NCBI GenBank assembly: GCA_030998225.1
Contig: JAPYXD010000715.1
Location: 1 to 64,000 of the forward strand
Source of the DNA: Diplolepis rosae
Taxonomy: Eukaryota > Arthropoda > Insecta > Hymenoptera > Diplolepididae
DNA: 64,000 nucleotides
Reading direction: 5' to 3'
How positions within the stretch are numbered: the first letter of the stretch is position 1; every line of letters starts with the position of its first letter. The notes beneath the pieces are model-generated. The model saw only the letters and a program-made list of their open reading frames with translations, did no database searches and had not been told where the DNA came from. The position numbers were made by a program, and so were the translations under genes. Of the stretch, positions 39,546 to 51,453 are shown piece by piece.

Positions 39546-39649
39546 TCAATTTAAATGTTATTTGAAATAAGTAGAAATTCAACAAAATTGAACAAGATTG
39601 GAAAATTAAGTGAAACTGAATGCTCGATTTCAAACGCCTAGCACAATAA
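39546..39649 (+). repeat. Monomer 91, 104-bp truncated unit
   Basis: It holds the start of a B core through gaatgct (39618-39624), then jumps to cgatttcaaacgcctagcac of an interrupted subrepeat. Most of the core and both intact subrepeats are missing, and the anchor interval is only 115 bp. It is the shortest unit in the window and one of two sites where the core is broken. The next unit is subtype C. Confidence 0.92.
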
Positions 39650-40088
39650 AGGTATAATAATCAATTTAAATGTTATTTGAAATAAGTAGAAATTCAACAA
39701 AATTGAACAAGATTGGAAAATTAAATGAAACTGAATGCTGGGTAAATACACTTACTTGAAATTTTTATTAAACGAACGTTGAAAAGTCTTACACAGGTCA
39801 CAATTTAAAAAACAAACTCAATTTATATACACTTTGACCCCCATAAGGCCAATGTATAAGACGAAGAAAAGTAAGAGAGATGACAGATGCTATAATTCAA
39901 AATAAGCGCCTAACGATTTCAAACGCCTAGCACAATAAAGGTATAATAATCAATTATTTTAAACGAAAAATTCAAAATACGCGCCTAGCGATTTCAAACG
40001 CCTAGCACAATAAAGGTATAATAATCAATTATTCTAAACGAAAAATTCAAAATACGCGCCTAGCGATTTCAAACGCCTAGCTCAATAA
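39650..40088 (+). repeat. Monomer 92 (C)
   Basis: Regular 439-bp unit of subtype C. Confidence 0.92.
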
Positions 40089-40503
40089 AGGTATAATAAT
40101 CAATTTAAATGTTATTTGAAATAAGTAGAAATTCAACAAAATTGAACAAGATTGGAAAATTAAGTGAAACTGAATGCTGGGTAAATACACTTACTTGAAA
40201 TTTTTATTAAACGAACGTTGAAAAGTCTTACACAGGTCACAATTTAAAAAACAAACTCAATTTATATACACTTTGACCCCCATAAGGCCAATGTATAAGA
40301 CGAAGAAAAGTAAGAGAGATGACAGATGCTATAATTCAAAATAAGCGCCTAACGATTTCAAACGCCTAGCACAATAAAGGTATAATAATCAATTATTTTA
40401 AACGAAAAATTCAAAATACGCGCCTAGCGATTTCAAACGCCTAGCACAATAAAGGTATAATAATCAATTATTCTAAACGAAAAATTCAAAATACGCGCCT
40501 AGC
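40089..40503 (+). repeat. Monomer 93, 3' end deleted (twin of monomer 90)
   Basis: Subtype B. The last subrepeat breaks at gcgcctagcg and joins caatttaaatg at about 40504. The deletion is again 35 bp (interval 404), and the junction differs from monomer 90 by a single base (g for t). Confidence 0.9.
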
Positions 40504-40781
40504 GCAATTTAAATGTTATTTGAAATAAGTAGAAATTCAACAAAATTGAACAAGATTGGAAAATTAAGTGAAACTGAATGCTGGGTAAATACACTTACTT
40601 GAAATTTTTATTAAACGAACGTTGAAAAGTCTTACACAGGTCACAATTTAAAAAACAAACTCAATTTATATACACTTTGACCCCCATAAGGCCAATGTAT
40701 AAGACGAAGAAAAGTAAGAGAGATGACAGATGCTATAATTCAAAATAAGCGCCTAACGATTTCAAACGCCTAGCACAATAA
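40504..40781 (+). repeat. Monomer 94, no intact subrepeat
   Basis: Subtype B core and sub0-right only, with its first bases removed by the deletion shared with monomer 93. The next unit follows 289 bp after its anchor and is subtype C, as after monomer 33. Confidence 0.92.
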
Positions 40782-41659
40782 AGGTATAATAATCAATTTA
40801 AATGTTATTTGAAATAAGTAGAAATTCAACAAAATTGAACAAGATTGGAAAATTAAATGAAACTGAATGCTGGGTAAATACACTTACTTGAAATTTTTAT
40901 TAAACGAACGTTGAAAAGTCTTACACAGGTCACAATTTAAAAAACAAACTCAATTTATATACACTTTGACCCCCATAAGGCCAATGTATAAGACGAAGAA
41001 AAGTAAGAGAGATGACAGATGCTATAATTCAAAATAAGCGCCTAACGATTTCAAACGCCTAGCACAATAAAGGTATAATAATCAATTATTTTAAACGAAA
41101 AATTCAAAATACGCGCCTAGCGATTTCAAACGCCTAGCACAATAAAGGTATAATAATCAATTATTCTAAACGAAAAATTCAAAATACGCGCCTAGCGATT
41201 TCAAACGCCTAGCTCAATAAAGGTATAATAATCAATTTAAATGTTATTTGAAATAAGTAGAAATTCAACAAAATTGAACAAGATTGGAAAATTAAGTGAA
41301 ACTGAATGCTGGGTAAATACACTTACTTGAAATTTTTATTAAACGAACGTTGAAAAGTCTTACACAGGTCACAATTTAAAAAACAAACTCAATTTATATA
41401 CACTTTGACCCCCATAAGGCCAATGTATAAGACGAAGAAAAGTAAGAGAGATGACAGATGCTATAATTCAAAATAAGCGCCTAACGATTTCAAACGCCTA
41501 GCACAATAAAGGTATAATAATCAATTATTTTAAACGAAAAATTCAAAATACGCGCCTAGCGATTTCAAACGCCTAGCACAATAAGGGTATAATAATCAAT
41601 TATTCTAAACGAAAAATTCAAAATACGCGACTAGCGATTTCAAACGCCTAGCTCAATAA
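40782..41659 (+). repeat. Monomers 95-96 (C, B)
   Basis: Two 439-bp units. Monomer 96 has aataaggg, then cgcgactagcg and a ggtatcataatc junction that recurs one unit later. Confidence 0.92.
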
Positions 41660-42124
41660 AGGTATCATAATCAATTTAAATGTTATTTGAAATAAGTAGA
41701 AATTCAATAAAATTGAACAAGATTGGAAAATTAAGTGAAACTGAATGCTGGGTAAATACACTTACTTGAAATTTTTATTAAACGAACGTTGAAAAGTCTT
41801 ACACAGGTCACAATTTAAAAAACAAACTCAATTTATATACATTTTGACCCCCATAAGGACAATGTATAAGAGGAAGAAAAGTAAGAGAGATGACAGATGC
41901 TATATTCCAAAATAAGCGCCTAACGATTTCAAACGCCTAGCACAATAAAGGTATAATAATCAATTATTTTAAACGAAAAATTCAAAATACGCGCCTAACG
42001 ATTTCAAACGCCTAGCACAATAAAGGTATAATAATCAATTATTCTAAACGAAAAATTCAAAATACGCGACCAAACGAAAAATTCAAAATACGCGACTAGC
42101 GATTTCAAACGCCTAGCTCAATAA
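41660..42124 (+). repeat. Monomer 97, diverged core and 26-bp duplication (465 bp)
   Basis: The core has attcaataaaattg, atacattttgac, aaggacaat, taagaggaag and gctatattcc, more changes than almost any other unit. Subrepeat 1 has cctaacg. The last subrepeat duplicates 26 bp starting at about 42071 (caaacgaaaaattc). Confidence 0.9.
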
Positions 42125-42563
42125 AGGTATCATAATCAATTTAAATGTTATTTGAAATAAGTAGAAATTCAATAAAATTGAACAAGATTGGAAAATTAAG
42201 TGAAACTGAATGCTGGGTAAATACACTTACTTGAAATTTTTATTAAACGAACGTTGAAAAGTCTTACACAGGTCACAATTTAAAAAACAAACTCAATTTA
42301 TATACATTTTGACCCCCATAAGGCCAATGTATAAGAGGAAGAAAAGTAAGAGAGATGACAGATGCTATAATTCAAAATAAGCGCCTAACGATTTCAAACG
42401 CCTAGCACAATAAAGGTATAATAATCAATTATTTTAAACGAAAAATTCAAAATACGCGCCTAGCGATTTCAAACGCCTAGCACAATAAAGGTATAATAAT
42501 CAATTATTCTAAACGAAAAATTCAAAATACGCGCCTAGCGATTTCAAACGCCTAGCTCAATAA
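42125..42563 (+). repeat. Monomer 98, sister of monomer 97
   Basis: A 439-bp unit sharing ggtatcataatc, attcaataaaattg, atacattttgac and taagaggaag with monomer 97 but lacking its aaggacaat and gctatattcc changes. The pair probably arose by tandem duplication, after which 97 gained further changes. Confidence 0.9.
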
Positions 42564-43002
42564 AGGTATAATAATCAATTTAAATGTTATTTGAAATAAG
42601 TAGAAATTCAACAAAATTGAACAAGATTGGAAAATTAAGTGAAACTGAATGCTGGGTAAATACACTTACTTGAAATTTTTATTAAACGAACGTTGAAAAG
42701 TCTTACACAGGTCACAATTTAAAAAACAAACTCAATTTATATACACTTTGACCCCCATAAGGCCAATGTATAAGACGAAGAAAAGTAAGAGAGATGACAG
42801 ATGCTATAATTCAAAATAAGCGCCTAACGATTTCAAACGCCTAGCACAATAAAGGTATAATAATCAATTATTTTAAACGAAAAATTCAAAATACGCGCCT
42901 AGCGATTTCAAACGCCTAGCACAATAAGGGTATAATAATCAATTATTCTAAACGAAAAATTCAAAATACGCGCCTAGCGATTTCAAACGCCTAGCTCAAT
43001 AA
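42564..43002 (+). repeat. Monomer 99 (B)
   Basis: Regular 439-bp unit with aataaggg. Confidence 0.92.
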
Positions 43003-43446
43003 AGGTATAATAATCAATTTAAATGTTATTTGAAATAAGTAGAAATTCAACAAAATTGAACAAGATTGGAAAATTAAGTGAAACTGAATGCTGGGTAAAT
43101 ACACTTACTTGAAATTTTTATTAAACGAACGTTGAAAAGTCTTACACAGGTCACAATTTAAAAAACAAACTCAATTTATATACACTTTGACCCCCATAAG
43201 GCCAATGTATAAGACGAAGAAAAGTAAGAGAGATGACAGATGCTATAATTCAAAATAAGCGCCTAACGATTTCAAACGCCTAGCACAATAAAGGTATAAT
43301 AATCAATTATTTTAAACGAAAAATTCAAAATACGCGCCTAGCGATTTCAAACGCCTAGCACAATAAAGGTATAATAATCAATTATTCTAAACGAAAAATT
43401 CAAAATACGCGCCTAGCGAAGCGATTTCAAACGCCTACCTCAATAA
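43003..43446 (+). repeat. Monomer 100, 5-bp duplication (444 bp)
   Basis: Subtype B. The last subrepeat reads tagcgaagcgatttc (five extra bases at about 43419-43423), then cctacctcaataaagc, with changes not seen elsewhere. Confidence 0.9.
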
Positions 43447-43892
43447 AGCTATAATATTAAATTTAAATGTTATTTGAAATAAGTAGAAATTCAACAAAAT
43501 TGAACAAGATTGGAAAATTAAGTGAAACTGAATGCTGGGTAAATACACTTACTTGAAATTTTTATTAAACGAACGTTGAAAAGTCTTACACAGGTCACAA
43601 TTTAAAAAACAAACTCAATTTATATACACTTTGACCCCCATAAGGCCAATGTATAAGACGAAGAAAAGTAAGAGAGATGACAGATGCTATAATTCAAAAT
43701 AAGCGCCTAACGATTTCAAACGCCTAGCACAATAAAGGTATAATAATCAATTATTTTAAACGAAAAATTCAAAATACGCGCCTAGCGATTTCAAACGCCT
43801 AGCACCATAAAGGTATAATAATCAATTATTCTAAACGAAAATTTCAAAATACGCAATACGCGCCTAGCGATTTCAAACGCCTAGCTCAATAA
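43447..43892 (+). repeat. Monomer 101, altered start and 7-bp duplication (446 bp)
   Basis: Subtype B. It starts agctataatattaaattta instead of aggtataataatcaattta, one of the few changes in the conserved left piece. Subrepeat 1 ends agcaccataa. The last subrepeat duplicates aatacgc at about 43855. Confidence 0.9.
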
Positions 43893-44331
43893 AGGTATAA
43901 TAATCAATTTAAATGTTATTTGAAATAAGTAGAAATTCAACAAAATTGAACAAGATTGGAAAATTAAGTGAAACTGAATGCTGGGTAAATACACTTACTT
44001 GAAATTTTTATTAAACGAACGTTGAAAAGTCTTACACAGGTCACAATTTAAAAAACAAACTCAATTTATATACACTTTGACCCCCATAAGGCCAATGTAT
44101 AAGACGAAGAAAAGTAAGAGAGATGACAGATGCTATAATTCAAAATAAGCGCCTAACGATTTCAAACGCCTAGCACAATAAAGGTATAATAATCAATTAT
44201 TTTAAACGAAAAATTCAAAATACGCGCCTAGCGATTTCAAACGCCTAGCACAATAAAGGTATAATAATCAATTATTCTAAACGAAAAATTCAAAATACGC
44301 GCCTAGCGATTTCAAACGCCTAGCTCAATAA
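43893..44331 (+). repeat. Monomer 102 (B)
   Basis: Regular 439-bp unit. Confidence 0.92.
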
Positions 44332-44770
44332 AGGTATAATAATCAATTTAAATGTTATTTGAAATAAGTAGAAATTCAACAAAATTGAACAAGATTGGAA
44401 AATTAAGTGAAACTGAATGCTGGGTAAATACACTTACTTGAAATTTTTATTAAACGAACGTTGAAAAGTCTTACACAGGTCACAATTTAAAAAACAAACT
44501 TAATTTATATACACTTTGACCCCCATAAGGCCAATGTATAAGACGAAGAAAAGTAAGAGAGATGACAGATGCTATAATTCTAAATAAGCGCCTAACGATT
44601 TCTAACGCCTAGCACAATAAAGGTATAATAATCAATTATTCTAAACGAAAAATTCAAAATACGCGCCTAGCGAATTCAAACGCCTAGCACAATAAAGGTA
44701 TAATAATCAATTATTTTAAACGAAAAATTCAAAATACGCGCATAGCGATTTCAAACGCCTAGCTAGATGC
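44332..44770 (+). repeat. Monomer 103, variant unit duplicated at 48.4 kb
   Basis: A 439-bp unit with caaacttaattt, attctaaataagcg, gatttctaacg, cctagcgaattcaaacg and an agctagatgcagg ending. All five recur together in monomer 112, 4,026 bp downstream (nine units plus one subrepeat). The last subrepeat has gcatagcg, which monomer 112 lacks. Confidence 0.92.
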
Positions 44771-46087
44771 AGGTATAATAATCAATTTAAATGTTATTTG
44801 AAATAAGTAGAAATTCAACAAAATTGAACAAGATTGGAAAATTAAGTGAAACTGAATGCTGGGTAAATACACTTACTTGAAATTTTTATTAAACGAACGT
44901 TGAAAAGTCTTACACAGGTCACAATTTAAAAAACAAACTCAATTTATATACACTTTGACCCCCATAAGGCCAATGTATAAGACGAAGAAAAGTAAGAGAG
45001 ATGACAGATGCTATAATTCAAAATAAGCGCCTAACGATTTCAAACGCCTAGCACAATAAAGGTATAATAATCAATTATTTTAAACGAAAAATTCAAAATA
45101 CGCGCCTAGCGATTTCAAACGCCTAGCACAATAAAGGTATAATAATCAATTATTCTAAACGAAAAATTCAAAATACGCGCCTAGCGATTTCAAACGCCTA
45201 GCTCAATAAAGGTATAATAATCAATTTAAATGTTATTTGAAATAAGTAGAAATTCAACAAAATTGAACAAGATTGGAAAATTAAGTGAAACTGAATGCTG
45301 GGTAAATACACTTACTTGAAATTTTTATTAAACGAACGTTGAAAAGTCTTACACAGGTCACAATTTAAAAAACAAACTCAATTTATATACACTTTGACCC
45401 CCATAAGGCCAATGTATAAGACGAAGAAAAGTAAGAGAGATGACAGATGCTATAATTCAAAATAAGCGCCTAACGATTTCAAACGCCTAGCACAATAAAG
45501 GTATAATAATCAATTATTTTAAACGAAAAATTCAAAATACGCGCCTAGCGATTTCAAACGCCTAGCACAATAAGGGTATAATAATCAATTATTCTAAACG
45601 AAAAATTCAAAATACGCGCCTAGCGATTTCAAACGCCTAGCTCAATAAAGGTATAATAATCAATTTAAATGTTATTTGAAATAAGTAGAAATTCAACAAA
45701 ATTGAACAAGATTGGAAAATTAAGTGAAACTGAATGCTGGGTAAATACACTTACTTGAAATTTTTATTAAACGAACGTTGAAAAGTCTTACACAGGTCAC
45801 AATTTAAAAAACAAACTCAATTTATATACACTTTGACCCCCATAAGGCCAATGTATAAGACGAAGAAAAGTAAGAGAGATGACAGATGCTATAATTCAAA
45901 ATAAGCGCCTAACGATTTCAAACGCCTAGCACAATAAAGGTATAATAATCAATTATTTTAAACGAAAAATTCAAAATACGCGCCTAGCGATTTCAAACGC
46001 CTAGCACAATAAAGGTATAATAATCAATTATTCTAAACGAAAAATTCAAAATACGCGCCTAGCGATTTAAAACGCCTAGCTCAATAA
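44771..46087 (+). repeat. Regular run: monomers 104-106 (B, B, B)
   Basis: Three 439-bp units. Monomer 106 ends with gatttaaaacgcc and leads into ggtattataatc, as do monomers 58 and 115. Confidence 0.92.
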
Positions 46088-46601
46088 AGGTATTATAATC
46101 AATTTAAATGTTATTTGAAATAAGTAGAAATTCAACAAAATTGAACAAGATTGGAAAATTAAGTGAAACTGAATGCTGGGTAAATACACTTACTTGAAAT
46201 TTTTATTAAACGAACGTTGAAAAGTCTTACACAGGTCACAATTTAAAAAACAAACTCAATTAATTTACACTTTGACCCCCATAAGGCCAATGTATAAGAC
46301 GAAGAAAAGTAAGAGAGATGACAGATGCTATAATTTAATATAAGCGCCTAACGATTTCAAACGCCTAGCACAATAAAGGTATAATAATCAATTATTTTAA
46401 ACGAAAAATTCAAAATAAGCGCCTAACGATTTCAAACGCCTAGCCCAATAAAGGTATAATAATCAATTATTCTAAACGAAAAATTCAAAATACGCGCCTA
46501 GCGATTTCAAACGCCTAGCACAATAAAGGTATAATAATCAATTATTCTAAACGAAAAATTCAAAATACGCGCCTAGCGATTTCAAACGCCTAGCTCAATA
46601 A
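46088..46601 (+). repeat. Monomer 107, variant unit with three subrepeats (514 bp)
   Basis: The core has actcaattaatttacac and ataatttaatataagcg, the pair also seen in monomer 36. Subrepeat 1 has aataagcgcctaacg and cctagcccaat. The subrepeat 1 changes, the tttaatata change and the three-subrepeat length recur in monomer 116, exactly 3,951 bp (nine units) downstream. Confidence 0.9.
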
Positions 46602-47040
46602 AGGTATAATAATCAATTTAAATGTTATTTGAAATAAGTAGAAATTAAACAAAATTGAACAAGATTGGAAAATTAAATGAAACTGAATGCTGGGTAAATA
46701 CACTTACTTGAAATTTTTATTAAACGAACGTTGAAAAGTCTTACACAGGTCACAATTTAAAAAACAAACTCAATTTATATACACTTTGACCCCCATAAGG
46801 CCAATGTATAAGACGAAGAAAAGTAAGAGAGATGACAGATGCTATAATTCAAAATAAGCGCCTAACGATTTCAAACGCCTAGCACAATAAAGGTATAATA
46901 ATCAATTATTTTAAACGAAAAATTCAAAATACGCGCCTAGCGATTTCAAACGCCTAGCACAATAAAGGTATAATAATCAATTATTCTAAACGAAAAATTC
47001 AAAATACGCGCCTAGCGATTTCAAACGCCTAGCTCAATAA
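46602..47040 (+). repeat. Monomer 108, subtype E mosaic
   Basis: The core sites read ttatttg, attaaac, ttaaatg (B, A, A). It is the only E unit found. It looks like an A unit with its first core site converted, or an A/B crossover between the first and second sites. Confidence 0.87.
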
Positions 47041-48357
47041 AGGTATAATAATCAATTTAAATGTTATTTGAAATAAGTAGAAATTCAACAAAATTGAACA
47101 AGATTGGAAAATTAAGTGAAACTGAATGCTGGGTAAATACACTTACTTGAAATTTTTATTAAACGAACGTTGAAAAGTCTTACACAGGTCACAATTTAAA
47201 AAACAAACTCAATTTATATACACTTTGACCCCCATAAGGCCAATGTATAAGACGAAGAAAAGTAAGAGAGATGACAGATGCTATAATTCAAAATAAGCGC
47301 CTAACGATTTCAAACGCCTAGCACAATAAAGGTATAATAATCAATTATTTTAAACGAAAAATTCAAAATACGCGCCTAGCGATTTCAAACGCCTAGCACA
47401 ATAAAGGTATAATAATCAATTATTCTAAACGAAAAATTCAAAATACGCGCCTAGCGATTTCAAACGCCTAGCTCAATAAAGGTATAATAATCAATTTAAA
47501 TGTTATTTGAAATAAGTAGAAATTCAACAAAATTGAACAAGATTGGAAAATTAAGTGAAACTGAATGCTGGGTAAATACACTTACTTGAAATTTTTATTA
47601 AACGAACGTTGAAAAGTCTTACACAGGTCACAATTTAAAAAACAAACTCAATTTATATACACTTTGACCCCCATAAGGCCAATGTATAAGACGAAGAAAA
47701 GTAAGAGAGATGACAGATGCTATAATTCAAAATAAGCGCCTAACGATTTCAAACGCCTAGCACAATAAAGGTATAATAATCAATTATTTTAAACGAAAAA
47801 TTCAAAATACGCGCCTAGCGATTTCAAACGCCTAGCACAATAAGGGTATAATAATCAATTATTCTAAACGAAAAATTCAAAATACGCGCCTAGCGATTTC
47901 AAACGCCTAGCTCAATAAAGGTATTATAATCAATTTAAATGTTATTTGAAATAAGTAGAAATTCAACAAAATTGAACAAGATTGGAAAATTAAATGAAAC
48001 TGAATGCTGGGTAAATACACTTACTTGAAATTTTTATTAAACGAACGTTGAAAAGTCTTACACAGGTCACAATTTAAAAAACAAACTCAATTTATATACA
48101 CTTTGACCCCCATAAGGCCAATGTATAAGACGAAGAAAAGTAAGAGAGATGACAGATGCTATAATTCAAAATAAGCGCCTAACGATTTCAAACGCCTAGC
48201 ACAATAAAGGTATAATAATCAATTATTTTAAACGAAAAATTCAAAATACGCGCCTAGCGATTTCAAACGCCTAGCACAATAAAGGTATAATAATCAATTA
48301 TTCTAAACGAAAAATTCAAAATACGCGCCTAGCGATTTCAAACGCCTAGCTCAATAA
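47041..48357 (+). repeat. Regular run: monomers 109-111 (B, B, C)
   Basis: Three 439-bp units. Monomer 110 has aataaggg, and monomer 111 starts ggtattataatc. Confidence 0.92.
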
Positions 48358-48796
48358 AGGTATAATAATCAATTTAAATGTTATTTGAAATAAGTAGAAA
48401 TTCAACAAAATTGAACAAGATTGGAAAATTAAGTGAAACTGAATGCTGGGTAAATACACTTACTTGAAATTTTTATTAAACGAACGTTGAAAAGTCTTAC
48501 ACAGGTCACAATTTAAAAAACAAACTTAATTTATATACACTTTGACCCCCATAAGGCCAATGTATAAGACGAAGAAAAGTAAGAGAGATGACAGATGCTA
48601 TAATTCTAAATAAGCGCCTAACGATTTCTAACGCCTAGCACAATAAAGGTATAATAATCAATTATTCTAAACGAAAAATTCAAAATACGCGCCTAGCGAA
48701 TTCAAACGCCTAGCACAATAAAGGTATAATAATCAATTATTCTAAACGAAAAATTCAAAATACGCGCCTAGCGATTTCAAACGCCTAGCTAGATGC
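48358..48796 (+). repeat. Monomer 112, second copy of the monomer 103 variant
   Basis: A 439-bp unit sharing the five distinctive changes of monomer 103. It differs in its second subrepeat (attattctaaac and gcctagcg). Confidence 0.92.
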
Positions 48797-49085
48797 AGGT
48801 ATAATAATCAATTTAAATGTTATTTGAAATAAGTAGAAATTCAACAAAATTGAACAAGATTGGAAAATTAAGTGAAACGGAATGCTGGATAAATACACTT
48901 ACTTGAAATTTTTATTAAACGAACGTTGAAAAGTCCTACACAGGTCACAATTTACAAAACAAACTCAATTTATATACACTTTGACCCCCATAAGGCCAAT
49001 GTATAAGACGAAGAAAAGTAAGAGAGATGACAGATGCTATAATTCAAAATAAGCGCCTAACGATTTCAAACGCCTAGCACAATAA
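48797..49085 (+). repeat. Monomer 113, diverged core and no intact subrepeat (289 bp)
   Basis: The core carries gaaacggaatgctggataaa, gtcctacac and tttacaaaac, which I saw in no other unit. Both 75-bp copies are absent and the junction is in subrepeat register. Confidence 0.92.
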
Positions 49086-49599
49086 AGGTATAATAATCAA
49101 TTTAAATGTTATTTGAAATAAGTAGAAATTCAACAAAATTGAACAAGATTGGAAAATTAAGTGAAACTGAATGCTGGGTAAATACACTTACTTGAAATTT
49201 TTATTAAACGAACGTTGAAAAGTCTTACACAGGTCACAATTTAAAAAACAAACTCAATTTATATACACTTTGACCCCCATAAGGCCAATGTATAAGACGA
49301 AGAAAAGTAAGAGAGATGACAGATGCTATAATTCAAAATAAGCGCCTAACGATTTCAAACGCCTAGCACAATAAAGGTATAATAATCAATTATTTTAAAC
49401 GAAAAATTCAAAATACGCGCCTAGCGATTTCAAACGCCTAGCACAATAAAGGTATAATAATCAATTATTCTAAACGAAAAATTCAAAATACGCGCCTAGC
49501 GATTTCAAACGCCTAGCACAATAAGGGTATAATAATCAATTATTCTAAACGAAAAATTCAAAATACGCGCCTAGCGATTTCAAACGCCTAGCTCAATAA
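49086..49599 (+). repeat. Monomer 114, three intact subrepeats (514 bp)
   Basis: Subtype B with one extra copy of the attattctaaac type. It directly follows a unit with none, so the pair holds 803 bp. Confidence 0.92.
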
Positions 49600-50038
49600 A
49601 GGTATAATAATCAATTTAAATGTTATTTGAAATAAGTAGAAATTCAACAAAATTGAACAAGATTGGAAAATTAAGTGAAACTGAATGCTGGGTAAATACA
49701 CTTACTTGAAATTTTTATTAAACGAACGTTGAAAAGTCTTACACAGGTCACAATTTAAAAAACAAACTCAATTTATATACACTTTGACCCCCATAAGGCC
49801 AATGTATAAGACGAAGAAAAGTAAGAGAGATGACAGATGCTATAATTCAAAATAAGCGCCTAACGATTTCAAACGCCTAGCACAATAAAGGTATAATAAT
49901 CAATTATTTTAAACGAAAAATTCAAAATACGCGCCTAGCGATTTCAAACGCGTAGCACAATAAAGGTATAATAATCAATTATTCTAAACGAAAAATTCAA
50001 AATACGCGCCTAGCGATTTAAAACGCCTAGCTCAATAA
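49600..50038 (+). repeat. Monomer 115 (B)
   Basis: A 439-bp unit with cgcgtagcac, gatttaaaacgcc and a ggtattataatc junction. It corresponds to monomer 106 in the duplicated segment. Confidence 0.92.
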
Positions 50039-50552
50039 AGGTATTATAATCAATTTAAATGTTATTTGAAATAAGTAGAAATTCAACAAAATTGAACAAG
50101 ATTGGAAAATTAAATGAAACTGAATGCTGGGTAAATACACTTACTTGAAATTTTTATTAAACGAACGTTGAAAAGTCTTACACAGGTCACAATTTAAAAA
50201 ACAAACTCAATTTATATACACTTTGACCCCCATAAGGCCAATGTATAAGACGAAGAAAAGTAAGAGAGATGACAGATGCTATAATTTAATATAAGCGCCT
50301 AACGATTTCAAACGCCTAGCACAATAAAGGTATAATAATCAATTATTTTAAACGAAAAATTCAAAATAAGCGCCTAACGATTTCAAACGCCTAGCCCAAT
50401 AAAGGTATAATAATCAATTATTCTAAACGAAAAATTCAAAATACGCGACTAGCGATTTCAAACGCCTAGCACAATAAGGGTATAATAATCAATTATTCTA
50501 AACGAAAAATTCAAAATACGCGACTAGCGATTTCAAACGCCTAGCTCAATAA
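50039..50552 (+). repeat. Monomer 116, three subrepeats (514 bp), copy of 107
   Basis: Subtype C with ataatttaatataagcg, aataagcgcctaacg and cctagcccaat as in monomer 107, but without the actcaattaattt change. The last two subrepeats both have cgcgactagcg. Confidence 0.9.
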
Positions 50553-50991
50553 AGGTATAATAATCAATTTAAATGTTATTTGAAATAAGTAGAAATTCAA
50601 CAAAATTGAACAAGATTGGAAAATTAAGTGAAACTGAATGCTGGGTAAATACACTTACTTGAAATTTTTATTAAACGAACGTTGAAAAGTCTTACACAGG
50701 TCACAATTTAAAAAACAAACTCAATTTATATACACTTTGACCCCCATAAGGCCAATGTATAAGACGAAGAAAAGTAAGAGAGATGACAGATGCTATAATT
50801 CAAAATAAGCGCCTAACGATTTCAAACGCCTAGCACAATAAAGGTATAATAATCAATTATTTTAAACGAAAAATTCAAAATACGCGCCTAGCGATTTCAA
50901 ACGCGTAGCACAATAAAGGTATAATAATCAATTATTCTAAACGAAAAATTCAAAATACGCGCCTAGCGATTTCAAACGCCTAGCTCAATAA
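50553..50991 (+). repeat. Monomer 117 (B)
   Basis: A 439-bp unit with cgcgtagcac. Confidence 0.92.
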
Positions 50992-51453
50992 AGGTATAAT
51001 AATCAATTTAAATGTTAATTGAAATAAGTAGAAATTAAACAAAATTGAACAAGATTGGAAAATTAAATGAAACTGAATGCTGGGTAAATACACTTACTTG
51101 AAATTTTTATTAAACGAACGTTGAAAAGTCTTACACAGGTCACAATTTAAAAAACAAACTCAATTTATATACACTTTGACCCCCATAAGGCCAATGTATA
51201 AGACGAAGAAAAGTAAGAGAGATGACAGATGCTATAATTCAAAATAAGCGCCTAACGATTTCAAACGCCTAGCACAATAAAGGTATAATAATCAATTATT
51301 TTAAACGAAAAATTCAAAATACGCGCCTAGCGATTTCAAACGCCTAGCACAATAAGGGTATAATAATCAATTATTCTAAACGAAAAATTCAAAATACGCG
51401 CCTAGCGATTTCAAACGCCTAGCACTAGCGATTTCAAACGCCTAGCTCAATAA
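50992..51453 (+). repeat. Monomer 118, A subtype returns; 23-bp duplication (462 bp)
   Basis: The first A unit since monomer 71. The end of the last subrepeat is repeated (ctagcgatttcaaacgccta, about 51424-51446). Confidence 0.9.
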
